Part shown: in pieces, positions 48,366 to 50,217 of the stretch
Layout: each line of letters begins with the position of its first letter
Numbering within the stretch: the stretch's first letter is position 1
Origin: an uncultured Ectothiorhodospiraceae bacterium
GTDB lineage: Bacteria; Pseudomonadota; Gammaproteobacteria; UBA6429; Thiohalophilaceae
Direction of reading: 5' to 3'
NCBI GenBank assembly: GCA_947260005.1
Contig: CAMYOL010000066.1
Coordinates: 1-50,217, forward strand
DNA: 50,217 nt
Translations under genes and position numbers: made by a program
The notes under the pieces: model-generated
What the model was told of the DNA's origin: nothing
What the model saw: only the letters and a program-made list of their open reading frames with translations
The model's database searches: none

Positions 48366-49955
48366 TTACTTCTTCGCGCCATCATGTTTTGCCGCTGCTA
48401 ATTCTGGATAGTCTTTTATAAATTTTAACCATGCGGTATCAACAGCGTTTACAGGTTCAGATCTGCCGCGTACAACAGCCAGAAAAGGTTCATTTAACGG
48501 TATCGGTTCAAGCTTTCCGTTCGCCAGGGCCCTCAGATAGATACCCATGCGTTGAATCACCGCCTTTTCCATTTCACTATAGGAGCTGTCTAGTTCAACA
48601 TCGAATCCTCCCTTGGAAAAATAATACAGATGTTTGTCTGGGAAAGGGTTTTTAACCTGGCTTAGTAAATTAAACATGGTATCAATGGCAGTTGGATCCC
48701 GCAGGAGTTCAGCATGTCCCGACTTAAACCCGTACTGCCCTGACAACCTGTCCGATGTGGTCACAGCTAACTGACTATGAACGGGTACAACGCCATCACT
48801 ATCTTGTGAATCACCGGCGTTGCTATAAGCATAAAAAAGATGATGTTCAACGGAATCGGGTAACCGGTTGCGGAATAAATGCTTGATAAAAGATTCCTTT
48901 GGCGACAAGTCACGCCAAGCGGGTAACACCAGCGGTGCATTTTCAACACCGGCCTGCGCTGACGAAAGACCACCAAAGGGGCTGGCCATGGAAATAAACA
49001 GCTTAACTTTAATTTCCTGATCATTTCCCTGATAAAAATTGAATGCCTCACGTACTACCAGTCCGCCCATACTATGGGCCACAATAATCATTTCTGACGG
49101 CCCTTTCTCTACCACCTTGCCGGAGAGATAGATATTGTAAAATAATTTTGCAAGCTGATTTAGATCCATACCGGATGGATAGTAAAAAAACCATGGCTTG
49201 TATAGCTTTCTATCCAGCCTGTCTATGATGGTGCGGAATTCTTTTGCTGTCCCGCCAATGCCGTGTACGAAAACCACCGGGATTTTATAACCTGCGTCTT
49301 CCTCCAGGGCATAAAACATGAATGGTACATTTTCCATAAATGCGGCTGGATCATACATCCCCAACGTAGCCATACGTTCTGAGAAAATCGGATCGTCAAG
49401 TGAGCGTATGGAACCCTTCGGAAAGAATAATGATTGCTGACGTTTTTTTTCAGTCTGCGCCGGGATATTAATTGGAAACGTTAGTTGAGGTATCGGGTTA
49501 TGCAATTGGATATCGAGATTACCGACCACCTTGTCAGGATAAGTTTGTTTATCCAGGGCAAGGCTATGCTGCGCAATAATTTCCGTCTGTCTATAGATTT
49601 TGTCCTGATTCTTGTCTTCAAGCACCAGCAGCTGATACTCACCTTCAGGCAAATTTAATGCGTAATATGAATTCACCTTACCGCGATAGTTAACATCAAC
49701 AATCTCATTCTCCTGATATTTATCCGATAGCGCCACAACAGCCAATGAATAGTGATTGCTGTCTGATATGTCACTCGTTAACCGACCATATACAAAATAA
49801 GTATATCGTTCGATAATATGTTTAGCATTATACTGTCGAGGATTGATTTGCTGGTTCTGTAATAATTCCTCCTGATCAGAAACGCTTTGTAGATATGCAC
49901 ATGAAGACAGTAACCAGCCAGCAATCAAAAAGAATATAGTCCGAGTTGTATTCAT
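48366..49955 (-). CDS. Lipoprotein alpha/beta-hydrolase
   Basis: This is 529 aa from the ATG at 49955 (GGGA upstream); a longer start at 49985 would hide the signal. The lipobox region is AGWLLSSC, with Cys19 lipidated. The N-terminal 170 residues are a separate beta-rich domain; then a lipase/esterase domain with VVFVHGIGG (oxyanion), AHSMGG (nucleophile Ser285), DGVVPVHSQ (probable Asp) and SGHAELLRD (probable His). It probably acts as a periplasmic or outer-membrane lipase-like enzyme on lipids or polyesters. The upstream neighbour on the same strand is only partly seen. Confidence 0.87.
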   Translation of the reverse strand: MNTTRTIFFLIAGWLLSSCAYLQSVSDQEELLQNQQINPRQYNAKHIIERYTYFVYGRLTSDISDSNHYSLAVVALSDKYQENEIVDVNYRGKVNSYYALNLPEGEYQLLVLEDKNQDKIYRQTEIIAQHSLALDKQTYPDKVVGNLDIQLHNPIPQLTFPINIPAQTEKKRQQSLFFPKGSIRSLDDPIFSERMATLGMYDPAAFMENVPFMFYALEEDAGYKIPVVFVHGIGGTAKEFRTIIDRLDRKLYKPWFFYYPSGMDLNQLAKLFYNIYLSGKVVEKGPSEMIIVAHSMGGLVVREAFNFYQGNDQEIKVKLFISMASPFGGLSSAQAGVENAPLVLPAWRDLSPKESFIKHLFRNRLPDSVEHHLFYAYSNAGDSQDSDGVVPVHSQLAVTTSDRLSGQYGFKSGHAELLRDPTAIDTMFNLLSQVKNPFPDKHLYYFSKGGFDVELDSSYSEMEKAVIQRMGIYLRALANGKLEPIPLNEPFLAVVRGRSEPVNAVDTAWLKFIKDYPELAAAKHDGAKK

Positions 49956-50040
49956 AAGATTATCCCTGCTCCATCCACAGTACACGCGAGTAATGGGTTC
50001 TACATGTTTTCATTACACTACTGGTAAATTATTTATCTCA

Positions 50041-50217
50041 CTAATGTTGGTGCATCCCCGGTGGTTCCTTGTGCCACGTATTACCTTTAAGACCCATCTT
50101 ATAGCCGACGTTGAACAATCTGTTCATCTCGGAGGTGTTAAAGGGTTCCGTTTGTAGTGGTTCGTATTCTTTTGGCAGGGAGACCCAGTTGAAACCAAAA
50201 CCCTGTTCATGAGCAAA
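50041..50217 (-). CDS. C-terminal end of a protein (cut by window), possibly patatin-like
   Basis: 58 residues up to the TAG at 50041: FAHEQGFGFNWVSLPKEYEP, EMNRLFNVGYKMGLKG and a tail HKEPPGMHQH. The LFxxGYxxGxxG...KxPPG pattern recalls the end of patatin-like phospholipases, but too little is present to be certain. It is 85 bases upstream of the hydrolase start, so cotranscription is likely. Confidence 0.5.
   Translation of the reverse strand, partial: FAHEQGFGFNWVSLPKEYEPLQTEPFNTSEMNRLFNVGYKMGLKGNTWHKEPPGMHQH

Overview
The window comes from a gammaproteobacterium outside the enteric group. The evidence is the order glnE, ilvE, LPS-core genes (known from Pseudomonas and relatives), a Kdo kinase (kdkA), a PagL-type lipid A deacylase, a CIRCE (HrcA) operator on groESL instead of only heat-shock sigma control, and an Rcs-free, non-enteric waa gene order. 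No species can be named from the sequence alone. The base composition is moderately AT-rich overall and visibly more AT-rich through about 13.6-37 kb.

Layout. (1) 1-1992: end of a PAS-GAF-GGDEF-EAL cyclic-di-GMP protein. (2) 2.1-8.3 kb, minus strand: a czcCBA-type heavy-metal RND efflux operon preceded by a small His-rich membrane protein. (3) 8.4-11.4 kb, plus strand: Pcm-like methyltransferase, rhodanese, TolC-type outer-membrane channel, isochorismatase-type hydrolase. (4) 11.5-40 kb: a large lipopolysaccharide/surface-glycan region. It opens with a single-ORF fusion of LpxL acyltransferase and WaaA Kdo transferase, followed by Kdo kinase, five family-9 glycosyltransferases, two family-2 glycosyltransferases, six methyltransferases (two FkbM-like), a radical SAM protein, two GT-C-like membrane glycosyltransferases, a YbhN-like flippase, a GtrA protein, an O-antigen ligase, waaF, hldD and hldE. 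A decayed IS3-family element lies between two divergent operons at about 24.5-25.4 kb. (5) 39.9-44 kb: zf-CHCC protein, ilvE, glnE. (6) 44.1-45.3 kb: a secreted protein of unknown function and a 48-residue lipoprotein downstream of a perfect FNR/ANR-type palindrome. (7) 45.3-47.4 kb: groEL and a groES copy that is broken in this sequence by an out-of-frame internal deletion, under a perfect CIRCE. (8) 47.6-50.2 kb: pagL-like gene, lipoprotein alpha/beta hydrolase, and the tail of another gene.

How the genes work together. HldE and HldD make ADP-heptose. The LpxL-WaaA fusion adds Kdo and a secondary acyl chain to lipid A. KdkA phosphorylates Kdo. WaaF and other GT9 enzymes extend the core, the WaaE/LgtF-like GT2 adds a hexose, and WaaL ligates O-chain. 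The operon at 17.5-24.3 kb (polyprenyl-phosphate glycosyltransferase, flippase, methyltransferase, radical SAM, unknown membrane protein, GT-C) and the divergent gtrA/GT-C operon look like machinery for adding an unusual, modified sugar on the periplasmic side. PagL would trim lipid A afterwards.

Sequence quality or decay. Four loci have small anomalies that deserve checking against reads: groES (deletion), the GT9 at 27.8 kb (seven-residue gap in its N-terminal loop), and gtrA and waaF (no standard start codon in the expected place).
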